Shown here piece after piece: positions 1 through 5,786 of a stretch of 9,352 nt of DNA. The stretch comes from Rubripirellula sp. (GTDB lineage Bacteria; Planctomycetota; Planctomycetia; Pirellulales; Pirellulaceae), in contig JARFQX010000564.1 in assembly GCA_029287555.1 (NCBI GenBank), positions 1-9,352 on the forward strand. The letters run 5' to 3'. The notes beneath the pieces are model-generated. The model searched no databases. It saw only the letters and a program-made list of their open reading frames with translations, and had not been told where the DNA came from. Numbering within the stretch: position 1 is the stretch's first letter; each line of letters opens with the position of its first letter. A program made the translations under genes and the position numbers.

Positions 1-4
1 CGAA

Positions 5-110
5 GTAGGCCGAATCAAGCGAAGCGCAGATCCGGCACCGAACAACGATTCGACGCCGAGCAAGAACCATTGCCGGATCGGCGTCGCTGCGCTCCTGGAT
101 GCCGGCCTAC
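5..110. repeat. Paired REP-like palindromic repeat (BIME-like)
   Basis: Two arms face each other. The left arm (5-37) begins GTAGGCCG and ends GATCCGGCA. The right arm (71-110), read on the minus strand, also begins GTAGGCCG and ends GATCCGGCA, with a longer middle part. Each arm carries a small internal palindrome: GCCGAATC against GATCCGGC in the left arm. A 33-bp spacer (38-70) separates the arms. This architecture is that of bacterial REP elements arranged as inverted pairs, usually dispersed in intergenic DNA. Copy number and any associated REP transposase cannot be judged from the window. No gene is supported in 1-209. Confidence 0.6.
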
Positions 111-140
111 ACGTTGAAATGCCAGCGTTTCCCGCTACGG

Positions 141-165
141 AATTTCCGGACACCCTCCGGGAATT
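141..165 (-). terminator. Hairpin 3' of the DUF3472 gene, possible terminator
   Basis: AATTTCCGGA (141-150) pairs with TCCGGGAATT (156-165) at 9 of 10 positions around a 5-nt loop. It lies about 45 nt past the stop codon of the DUF3472 gene on the minus strand. There is no T-tract after it in that direction, so it is not a textbook intrinsic terminator. It could act as a 3' end stabiliser or be part of the neighbouring repeat region. Confidence 0.35.
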
Positions 166-209
166 GAATGCCGAGCCAGCTTCGCAATCACATTCCCGGG
201 CATCCTCGA

Positions 210-1508
210 CTACGGGCTAGTCCGCGGCAACTGTTCGAGACGAATCACTGGCTTTTCGTCCGCGGAAGACTTTCGTGTGAAGGTCTCGCCTGGGATGCCC
301 GTTTCGGCGAAGAAACCGCAATTGCGAAGGTAGAAATGACTGCCTTGGGCACCTCCGACGAAATCGAGCCGATGTCGTCCCCGCCCGGTCGCGTCGACGG
401 AGAAACGTGCCTGAGTGCACTCGTGCCATTGTCCTGTGGCGTCACCGACCCAGACATTCCCGTACGAAGCTCCCCGCTGCTGATACCCAAATGACGGATT
501 GAAACTTTCCAGGAAGGAGTGGAATCCGCGCAGCGTTGTGTCGGTCTTGGGACGCCGAAAACTGGCGATCAATCGCCAGTCGTTGCTTCCTTTTTCACCG
601 AACCACGCGGTGTAGATCGTGCTGCCGCGCCCATCCGGTTTCACTTCGGTCAAGAATCGATAGGTCGTGGCTGTCTTCCATGGAAAGACCAGGAAGCTCT
701 GTCCTCCGGAACCCTCGTTGCCAAACTCACCGATACGGACCCCATCTCCTTTGCCAAGTGCGACGATCCGTTGATCTTGGGGAATGTCGCGAGGATTGTC
801 GGTCTTGAACGGGCTCCAAACGGAAAACAGGATGCGGCGTTCTTTGGGACTGTTCACCTGCATCCCAAAGTAGCCTTCGCCGAAACCATTGGCCATGTAA
901 AAAGAACCGATGGGATCCTGGCCCGTCGGCACCGTGATCTCCGAGTAAGCGTATTGCAGCTCGGGTTCACGCGGGACTTCATAGCGAAGGTGCACCGAAG
1001 GCCCGCGGCGTCCCCAATAAAACATATTGCCATCGTTGTTCTTCACGTAGTCAAGCTGTAGGCCATCGGTTGGCGATGAAACCAGCAAGTCGCGAAACTC
1101 ACCAAAGGATGGTCCGGTCCGCTCGGTGCCGACGAGATTCACTCGGACATAACCAGCCTTCGCGACACGAATGGCTCCGAGTCGGTGCGGTTTGAAATCC
1201 TGGCCTTCGATCGCGACCTCAAACGTTTCCTCGCCGACGCTGGCGACGACCGTCGAACGTCCTTCTGTATTGCGGGCGACCAATTCCAGTTGCAAGTCGG
1301 CAGCTCGATCAACGCGAAAGAAGATCGAGAAGACTCCCTGCTCGTCGTCCCAGACAACCGTGCCACGGCGGAGCACCCAATCGTGGCCCGGAATTGGCGC
1401 CGTGCGAAAGCTATTTCCCCCAAGAGGAACGGTCCAATCGTCCCCGCTTGATACTTGGGTGACCAACGCGACGGACGCCAGGAGGAGTACTCCGAATGCA
1501 TGTCTCAT
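210..1508 (-). CDS. Secreted DUF5077/DUF3472 domain protein
   Basis: This encodes a 432-residue exported protein of unknown biochemical role. Residues 1-22 form a signal peptide (MRHAFGVLLLASVALVTQVS, then a small-residue cleavage region before DDW). Residues about 25-145 look like a DUF5077 beta-sandwich, with alternating beta strands and a VWDDEQGVFSIFFRV segment. Residues about 185-365 match the DUF3472 pattern, including YFGMQVNSPKERRILFSVWSPF-type strands (213-234) and WFGEKGSNDWRLIASFRRP (302-320). In other bacteria this pair occurs in secreted proteins thought to bind or act on carbohydrate; that role is inference here. The frame is open upstream to 1619, but the ATG at 1508 is preferred: it starts the signal peptide and has GAGGA (1519-1523) 10 nt upstream. 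The longer form would begin with a GTG inside a repeat element. It is divergent from the ATPase gene. Confidence 0.85.
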   Translation of the reverse strand: MRHAFGVLLLASVALVTQVSSGDDWTVPLGGNSFRTAPIPGHDWVLRRGTVVWDDEQGVFSIFFRVDRAADLQLELVARNTEGRSTVVASVGEETFEVAIEGQDFKPHRLGAIRVAKAGYVRVNLVGTERTGPSFGEFRDLLVSSPTDGLQLDYVKNNDGNMFYWGRRGPSVHLRYEVPREPELQYAYSEITVPTGQDPIGSFYMANGFGEGYFGMQVNSPKERRILFSVWSPFKTDNPRDIPQDQRIVALGKGDGVRIGEFGNEGSGGQSFLVFPWKTATTYRFLTEVKPDGRGSTIYTAWFGEKGSNDWRLIASFRRPKTDTTLRGFHSFLESFNPSFGYQQRGASYGNVWVGDATGQWHECTQARFSVDATGRGRHRLDFVGGAQGSHFYLRNCGFFAETGIPGETFTRKSSADEKPVIRLEQLPRTSP

Positions 1509-1518
1509 GATGTGAAAG

Positions 1519-1523
1519 TCCTC
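1519..1523 (-). promoter_or_regulatory. Ribosome binding site deciding the DUF3472 start
   Basis: On the minus strand GAGGA lies 10 nt before the ATG at 1508, and that ATG opens directly into a signal peptide. This rules against the 37-residue longer form, whose N-terminus (MLCQTLKMGLNRGREKG) is encoded by repeat DNA. Confidence 0.55.
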
Positions 1524-1533
1524 GTGTTTCCCA

Positions 1534-1621
1534 TAGTGCTTTGTCAAACTTGGATTTTGGGTGGCTGACCCCTTTTCCCGACCCCGGTTCAACCCCATTT
1601 TTAAAGTCTGACAAAGCACTA
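1534..1621. mobile_element. MITE-like element with 18-bp terminal inverted repeats
   Basis: TAGTGCTTTGTCAAACTT (1534-1551) and its inverse (1604-1621) match at 17 of 18 positions, the outer 13 perfectly. The 88-bp unit has no coding capacity. The interior carries a small hairpin, GGGT/ACCC, in GGGTGGCTGACCCC (1559-1572), and a run of C-rich triplets. No clear target-site duplication is visible at the ends. It fills most of the gap between the divergent DUF3472 and ATPase genes, so it may supply or disturb promoters there; the right end creates a TAAAAT (1620-1625) resembling a -10 box for the ATPase gene, but with no good -35. Size and structure fit a non-autonomous element or a large REP-like repeat. 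Whether it is dispersed in the genome is unknown. Confidence 0.6.
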
Positions 1622-1679
1622 AAATCTTCCCGCCTCGCTGGCTCCCTCAAAACGAACCGGCTTCGGAAGCCCCCCTGCT

Positions 1680-2843
1680 TTGATTGATCGACTTGCCATT
1701 GCCGGTTACCGCTCGATCCGCTCGATGGTCGTTTCGCTGGGCACGTTGAATGTTGTCACCGGTCCCAATGGAAGTGGCAAGTCTAATCTCTACCGCGCGC
1801 TAAGACTTCTTGCAGAATCCGCCGAAGGCCGTCTGGTGCATTCGCTCGCTCGCGAAGGAGGATTCGAGTCGGTGCTCTGGGCGGGACCGGAGACGATCTC
1901 GCGGGAAATGGCATCTGGGCAGGTTCCGATTCAAGGAACGATGCGAAAGAAGCCGATCAGTTTGCGACTGGGATTCACCGCGGACTCATTCAGCTACACG
2001 GTCGAGCTTGGCATCCCGGCGCCGTCGGGCTCCATGTTCGATCGAGACCCCGAAATCAAGCGAGAGTGTCTTTGGCGGGGTTCGATGATGACCGCCAAGC
2101 AACTCTGCGCCGACCGTCGCGGGAGCTCTCTGCGGTGTCGGCTGGAGAAGGGCAAGTGGCAAGAAGTCGAATTGCCACTCTCTTCCCACGCGAGCATGAT
2201 CGCCGAGTACGCGGATCCCTTCACGGCGCCCGAATTGATCTTGATGCGTGAAATCCTTCGCCGTTGGCGATTCTACGACACGATTCGCACCGACCTGGAC
2301 GCGCCCGCCCGTTTGCCCTCGGTCAGCGCGATGACCCCGATCATGTCCGCCGATGGCAGCGACCTGGCTGCGGCGCTGCAGACCATCGGCGAGATTGGCG
2401 ATAGCGAGGGGCTCTATCGAGCGATCGATGATGCCTTCCCGGGATCGCAGATTCAAATCACGCCGACACGCGCGGGGCTGCAATTGAGTCTCCGCCAACC
2501 GGGGATGCTTCGCGAGTTGACCGCGGCTGAACTTTCCGACGGGACGCTCCGGTATCTGCTGCTGGTGGCTGCCCTGCTGACGCCTCGACCACCGGAACTG
2601 ATGGTGTTGAACGAGCCCGAGAACAGTCTGCATCCCGACCTGATTCCCGCGCTCGGTCGATTGATCCAATCGGCCGCCGAGCAGACCCAGTTGATCGTGG
2701 TGAGTCACAACCCGATGTTGGTCGAAACGCTCGAGTCGGATGAAAGCTGCATGGCCATCCGTCTGGACAAGCCCATGGGTGAAACCGTCGTCGAGCGCGC
2801 GAATCTTCTGGATCAATATGGCTGGAAATGGCCGCCACGTTGA
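1680..2843 (+). CDS. AAA family ATPase (RecF/SMC-like, AAA_21 type)
   Basis: The 387-residue product is a cytoplasmic ABC-class ATPase related to RecF/SMC heads and complete from end to end. Visible motifs are Walker A GPNGSGKS (28-35), a signature-like LSDGTLRYL (285-293), Walker B LMVLNEPE (307-314) followed by NSLHPD, and the switch histidine in VVSHNP (340-345). An internal WRFYDTIRTDLDAPAR (196-211) matches a conserved stretch I recall in a widespread bacterial ATPase family (COG4637-like). The first Walker B acidic residue is Asn, which is normal for that family; the catalytic Glu312 is kept. There is no long coiled coil, no TOPRIM and no nuclease domain, so OLD-type defence activity is unlikely. 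The start is a TTG, chosen because MIDRLAIAGYRSIRS is the conserved N-terminal strand and the next ATG (1725) would remove it. The substrate is unknown. Confidence 0.88.
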   Translation: MIDRLAIAGYRSIRSMVVSLGTLNVVTGPNGSGKSNLYRALRLLAESAEGRLVHSLAREGGFESVLWAGPETISREMASGQVPIQGTMRKKPISLRLGFTADSFSYTVELGIPAPSGSMFDRDPEIKRECLWRGSMMTAKQLCADRRGSSLRCRLEKGKWQEVELPLSSHASMIAEYADPFTAPELILMREILRRWRFYDTIRTDLDAPARLPSVSAMTPIMSADGSDLAAALQTIGEIGDSEGLYRAIDDAFPGSQIQITPTRAGLQLSLRQPGMLRELTAAELSDGTLRYLLLVAALLTPRPPELMVLNEPENSLHPDLIPALGRLIQSAAEQTQLIVVSHNPMLVETLESDESCMAIRLDKPMGETVVERANLLDQYGWKWPPR

Positions 2844-2847
2844 CCAT

Positions 2848-4158
2848 TCATCGACTCGACCGAGACGTGGTGCCCTCGCCATCGGCGATGCAATACAGGT
2901 GGCGTCGGCCGCGGAGGAATAGTTCGCCCTGCGAAATAGCGGGCGACGCATAGATGTTCTCGCCGAGCGTGTTTTCGGCCACCAATTCCGGCTCGGGTCC
3001 AGGTTTGAGCACCTTCGTCACCCCGTCATCGGCGCAGAAATAAACCAAACCGTCGGCCGCGCAGAGCGATGCGCTGTAATGCTTCCCCAGTCGGGTCTGC
3101 CACAGTCGCTCACCGGTTCGCGTGTCAAAGCAGTTCGCCGTCCCTCGGTCATCCGCCACAACCAGGTAGTGCTCGACCAGTACCGGCGATGGAACGTAAC
3201 AGCGCGCATTGGTCTGATGCCAAACCACGTGAGAATCCGTGACATCACCGATTCCATCCGGGCGAATCGCGATCACATGATGGGTCGGGTATCCTCCGAC
3301 GGCGTAGAATTTTTCTCCATCAAACACCATTGACGCGACGAACTGCTCGGTTGGACCTTCGACATTCCAAATCGGTTGACCGGTGTTTGGATCAAAACTG
3401 GCAACGCAGTGACTGCCCGAGAGAACCATTTGATCCTTTTCGTCGATGCTTCGTACCAGCGGCGTGCTATAGCTTCTCGTCTTATGACGGCGCGATTGTC
3501 TCCACACCTGTTCGCCGGTGAACTTGTTCAACGCGACCAAGTAGGAATCGCCATCGTGATCACCGTTGAAGATCACGGTGTCGTGATAGATCACGGGGTT
3601 GGTGCAGAAACCGTGCGCACTGACAAACGGCCCCGGACGAGTCATCCAAACCTCGTTCCCTTCGAAGTCGTACGCCGCTGCGACCATCGTGCCGGGATAA
3701 ATCATCCGTTCGCTGCCCACATTGGGCGCGAGGATCTGGTCGTCTCCCGGTTCAAGAAAACTGACGAAAACCAACTCACCGTCGGTCGCCGGCGTGCTCG
3801 AAGCATAACTGTTCAGCGCGTGTTTTGATTCCAGACGCGCTTCGATGACGGTGCGTTGCCACAGCAAATTGCCCGTCGCGCGGTCGATGCAGATCAGCAC
3901 TCGCTCGAGCGAATCGGGAAGACAAGCGGTGACAAAGATCCGATCATTCCACACGATCGGACTGGAGTGACCTTCCCCCGGAAGCGCCGTCTTCCAACGA
4001 ACGTTCTGACCACTTGCGCCGTTCCAACGTAGTGGCGCCGCATCCGCAGCGCTGCCATCGCCGCGCGGGCCGCGCCACGAAGGCCAATTCTCCGCGCGTC
4101 CAGACAGAACCGTGCTCATGATCACGGTGAGAAAAACGACGATCTGTTGCTGCTTCAT
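2848..4158 (-). CDS. Secreted PQQ-like beta-propeller repeat protein
   Basis: The 436-residue product is an exported beta-propeller of the PQQ/BamB repeat type. Residues 1-22 form a signal peptide (MKQQQIVVFLTVIMSTVLSG, then RA before ENW). The mature protein opens with NWPSWRGPRGDG (24-35), a signature typical of the planctomycete members. Repeated blade motifs of the form D-x-x-T-G-x-x-x-W can be seen, for example IDRATGNLLWQ (91-101), LNKFTGEQVWRQ and FDTRTGERLWQT, usually followed by a strand such as SSPIVWNDRIFVT. Despite the name, PQQ binding or dehydrogenase activity is not shown; such proteins are mostly scaffolds or of unknown role outside the cytoplasm. The ATG at 4158 is preferred over an in-frame TTG at 4179 because it sits at the signal peptide; neither has a clear ribosome binding site. 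It converges with the ATPase gene, with 4 bp between stops and no space for a terminator. Confidence 0.88.
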   Translation of the reverse strand: MKQQQIVVFLTVIMSTVLSGRAENWPSWRGPRGDGSAADAAPLRWNGASGQNVRWKTALPGEGHSSPIVWNDRIFVTACLPDSLERVLICIDRATGNLLWQRTVIEARLESKHALNSYASSTPATDGELVFVSFLEPGDDQILAPNVGSERMIYPGTMVAAAYDFEGNEVWMTRPGPFVSAHGFCTNPVIYHDTVIFNGDHDGDSYLVALNKFTGEQVWRQSRRHKTRSYSTPLVRSIDEKDQMVLSGSHCVASFDPNTGQPIWNVEGPTEQFVASMVFDGEKFYAVGGYPTHHVIAIRPDGIGDVTDSHVVWHQTNARCYVPSPVLVEHYLVVADDRGTANCFDTRTGERLWQTRLGKHYSASLCAADGLVYFCADDGVTKVLKPGPEPELVAENTLGENIYASPAISQGELFLRGRRHLYCIADGEGTTSRSSR

Positions 4159-4405
4159 CAAACGGACCGCTGGTCGCAAGCTTCGAGACGGATCAGGACG
4201 GTGTGGGTCAACGATCAGAAAATTGTAACGTCACCCGACGGAATCAGGCATTGCGTCGAACGATGACGATGAATTGGAGATCGACACGGATTGACGACCC
4301 CCGGGAGCCAATGGAGCAGGTGCAACCATGGCCGGATGCGGTCGTCATCGCGCGATCGCCGGTGAACAGAACCCACGAGGCGATGCGGAAGCTATTGGAG
4401 CGGAA

Positions 4406-4433
4406 TTGACACTTAAAAAACTTGGGATTCAAT
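4406..4433 (+). promoter_or_regulatory. Predicted sigma70-type promoter for the methyltransferase
   Basis: TTGACA (4406-4411) is a perfect -35 box. A 16-bp spacer separates it from TTCAAT (4428-4433), which matches four of six -10 positions. Transcription would begin near 4440. This falls just after the ATG at 4436, so if the promoter is real the protein must start further downstream. The rest of the 4159-4435 gap holds nothing I can name. Confidence 0.45.
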
Positions 4434-4435
4434 TG

Positions 4436-5227
4436 ATGTTCTCATCGCGTCACGGAGTGGCGCGGTTGCCCCCCCCGCCATTGCGAACGGTGACAATCGG
4501 CTTGCCGCGTTTGCGTTGCGGCCGGTTTTCGGCCCACTGCCAACCGGACTCGGCAGGACAATCAACGCGATCCCTAAGTCAAAAAGGTGAAACGAAAATC
4601 GCTACCAATCCTGAAATCTCCGGCTATCCGTATACCCACGCGGATTGCGGTTGCCAGCATGATTACCTGTTGCCGGCATTGGCCCATGAGTTGGAAAGAA
4701 TGACACTCTCGGAGAACCGCGCGTTCGACCTCGGTTGCGGCAACGGATCCGTCGCCAATTGGCTTGCCACTCAGGGATTCCAGGTCGCTGGCGTTGATCC
4801 GTCGCAAACCGGAATTGCCGAAGCCAATCGAGCGTTTCCGCACCTCAATCTGCGGGTGGGGTCGGCCTACGACCCTCTGGTTGAGTCGTTTGGCACCTTC
4901 CCCCTGATGATTAGTCTGGAAGTCGTCGAACATGTCTACGCGCCCCGAGACTACGCGAGATGCGTCCATGACCTGTTGGAACCGGGCGGGTACGCGCTCG
5001 TCTCGACCCCCTATCACGGCTATCTAAAGAACCTTGCCCTCGCGTTGACGGGCAAGATGGACGACCACTTCACGGCGCTCTGGGATCACGGGCACATCAA
5101 ATTCTGGTCGCCAAGAACGATCACGCGGTTGTTCGAGGAGGCCGGACTCGAAATCGAACGGATCCATTGCGTTGGACGCATTCCCCAATTCGCAAAGTCG
5201 ATGATCGTGGTGGCGCGGAGAAAATAA
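4436..5227 (+). CDS. Class I SAM-dependent methyltransferase (start uncertain)
   Basis: This is a Rossmann-fold methyltransferase of the Methyltransf_11/23 (UbiG-like) type. Numbering from the ATG at 4436: motif I FDLGCGNGS (97-105), the acidic end of strand 2 in VAGVDPS (Asp121), strand 4 ISLEVVEHV (159-167) and post-motif LLEPGGYALVSTPYH (180-194). The conserved body begins at ISGYPYTHADCGC. The substrate is unknown; similar proteins methylate small molecules, quinones or glycan precursors. The start is unclear. The frame is open to 4328 and has ATGs at 4328 and 4436, but residues before about 55 are Pro/Arg-rich and look non-coding, and a promoter predicts transcription from about 4440. 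AAAGGTGA (4583-4590), 7 nt before an in-frame ATC at 4598, would give MATNPEISGYPYTH, a natural N-terminus. No partner gene is apparent. Confidence 0.85.
   Translation: MFSSRHGVARLPPPPLRTVTIGLPRLRCGRFSAHCQPDSAGQSTRSLSQKGETKIATNPEISGYPYTHADCGCQHDYLLPALAHELERMTLSENRAFDLGCGNGSVANWLATQGFQVAGVDPSQTGIAEANRAFPHLNLRVGSAYDPLVESFGTFPLMISLEVVEHVYAPRDYARCVHDLLEPGGYALVSTPYHGYLKNLALALTGKMDDHFTALWDHGHIKFWSPRTITRLFEEAGLEIERIHCVGRIPQFAKSMIVVARRK
4583..4590 (+). promoter_or_regulatory. Shine-Dalgarno-like site before an in-frame ATC
   Basis: AAAGGTGA lies 7 nt before ATC (4598-4600), which is in the methyltransferase frame at the point where family-like sequence begins. No ATG, GTG or TTG in that frame lies within a usable distance. 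ATC and ATT are known but rare start codons in bacteria, so this is a suggestion only. Confidence 0.35.
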
Positions 5228-5373
5228 CGAGCCCAAACTCCGGGTCGCAGACGTCCAATCGCGCAGACTCCCGGTCGCGCACCGAGACGGCCCGTAAGCC
5301 GTTCGTCAATATCCGCTTTCAAGCATCTAAATCCGAGCCGGACTACAAATCCAGAAATTCTCGCAGGTAAAGG

Positions 5374-5401
5374 TGGACACATGTACATTATTGACTAAAA
5401 T
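5374..5401 (+). promoter_or_regulatory. Predicted sigma70-type promoter for the lipoprotein/DUF1559 pair
   Basis: TGGACA (5374-5379) matches five of six -35 positions. A 16-bp spacer leads to TAAAAT (5396-5401), which matches five of six -10 positions. Transcription would start near 5408, upstream of the small lipoprotein gene and then the DUF1559 gene. The remaining part of 5228-5373 shows only a weak GGTCGC-containing duplication and no gene. Confidence 0.5.
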
Positions 5402-5433
5402 CCCCCCGGTGCTGATTCGAACGCACGGGGGGG
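5402..5433. other. Strong G/C hairpin upstream of the small lipoprotein gene
   Basis: CCCCCC (5402-5407) pairs with GGGGGG (5427-5432) and GTGC (5409-5412) pairs with GCAC (5423-5426), with a bulged G5408 and a 10-nt loop. The hairpin is flanked on both sides by AAAATC (5397-5402 and 5435-5440). It abuts the predicted -10 box and ends 7 nt before the ATG at 5441. It could end read-through transcription from the methyltransferase gene, though no T-tract follows, or mask the G-rich region before that ATG. Its left arm would be mostly missing from a transcript starting near 5408. Confidence 0.5.
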
Positions 5434-5440
5434 CAAAATC

Positions 5441-5683
5441 ATGGCGAATGGGATCATCACAAACGGGATCATCGCTAGCAGGGTGACCGGTGTTCTCATC
5501 GACGACTCAAGGAGACGGGCGATTCACCAAGGGTGGAGTCCTGTCCTGTTCGCAACGTGTCTTCTCCTAGGTTGCGCAGCCGATGGCAATCGAGTCATTG
5601 AGCCGGCCTTCTCTGAGCCCGCAGCCGATGCGGTCGCCGATTATGAACGCGACAAGCAGCAGATGATCTCGGCACGCGACTGA
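5441..5683 (+). CDS. Small putative lipoprotein preceding the DUF1559 gene
   Basis: The frame gives up to 80 residues. A hydrophobic stretch SPVLFATCLLLGC followed by a polar Asp/Glu-rich tail (VIEPAFSEPAADAVADYERD) suggests a lipobox cysteine and a short envelope-exposed peptide. Tiny lipoproteins of this kind often sit next to DUF1559 genes in planctomycetes, as I recall; their role is unknown. From the ATG at 5441 the Cys would be residue 45, too far in for a usual lipoprotein signal. A GTG at 5483 gives a 31-residue signal with RRR before the core. An ATT at 5522 puts Cys at 18 and has AAGGAG 7 nt upstream, but then the n-region has no positive charge. It is probably cotranscribed with the next gene, 103 bp downstream. 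It is real as a frame, but the start is unsettled. Confidence 0.6.
   Translation: MANGIITNGIIASRVTGVLIDDSRRRAIHQGWSPVLFATCLLLGCAADGNRVIEPAFSEPAADAVADYERDKQQMISARD
5509..5514 (+). promoter_or_regulatory. Strong Shine-Dalgarno before an in-frame ATT
   Basis: AAGGAG lies 7 nt before ATT (5522-5524), in the frame of the small lipoprotein. Starting there would give MHQGWSPVLFATCLLLGC, a compact lipoprotein signal peptide. No standard start codon sits at the right distance. Confidence 0.35.
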
Positions 5684-5698
5684 TTCGCTTCATCAGTC
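5678..5698 (+). other. Perfect 7-bp hairpin across the lipoprotein stop codon
   Basis: GACTGAT (5678-5684) pairs perfectly with ATCAGTC (5692-5698) around a 7-nt loop. It includes the TGA stop at 5681-5683 and lies between the two genes of the presumed operon. No T-tract follows, so it could be a processing or stability element, or chance. Confidence 0.3.
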
Positions 5699-5775
5699 AC
5701 GGCACGTGCGCGCCAGGCTACTCGTTCTCGATGCTACGCCTTCGTGCACAGGCCTCGTCCATCGCTTTCCATTCC

Positions 5776-5782
5776 AAGGAGG
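5776..5782 (+). promoter_or_regulatory. Consensus ribosome binding site of the DUF1559 gene
   Basis: AAGGAGG is a full consensus Shine-Dalgarno, 4 nt before the ATG at 5787. It fixes the start and removes the 27 residues of the longer open frame that begins at 5706. Confidence 0.75.
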
Positions 5783-5786
5783 TCGA

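Noticed and set aside
168..1061. Plus-strand open frames at 168-494 and 519-1061
   Set aside because: They lie antisense to the DUF3472 gene, which has a signal peptide and recognisable domains; their peptides show no family resemblance.
1680..2843. ATPase as an OLD/Gabija-type phage defence protein
   Set aside because: It lacks TOPRIM or other nuclease domains and has no defence-like neighbour; its motifs fit a widespread housekeeping-like ATPase family.
1986..2951. Minus-strand open frame of 321 codons opposite the ATPase gene
   Set aside because: It is a shadow from GC-biased codons. It is Arg/Gln/His-rich, and the plus frame has all the ATPase motifs; it also overlaps the propeller gene.
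4222..4227. TACAAT as a -10 box for the propeller gene on the minus strand
   Set aside because: It matches five of six positions, but no acceptable -35 box lies 15-19 bp upstream.
4203..4409. 68-codon plus-strand open frame before the methyltransferase
   Set aside because: It has no ribosome binding site and no recognisable motif; it lies in a gap and ends at the predicted promoter.
5402..5434. tRNA-like end (GATTCGAAC between G/C arms)
   Set aside because: The loop resembles a T-loop, but no acceptor, D or anticodon arms can be drawn around it.
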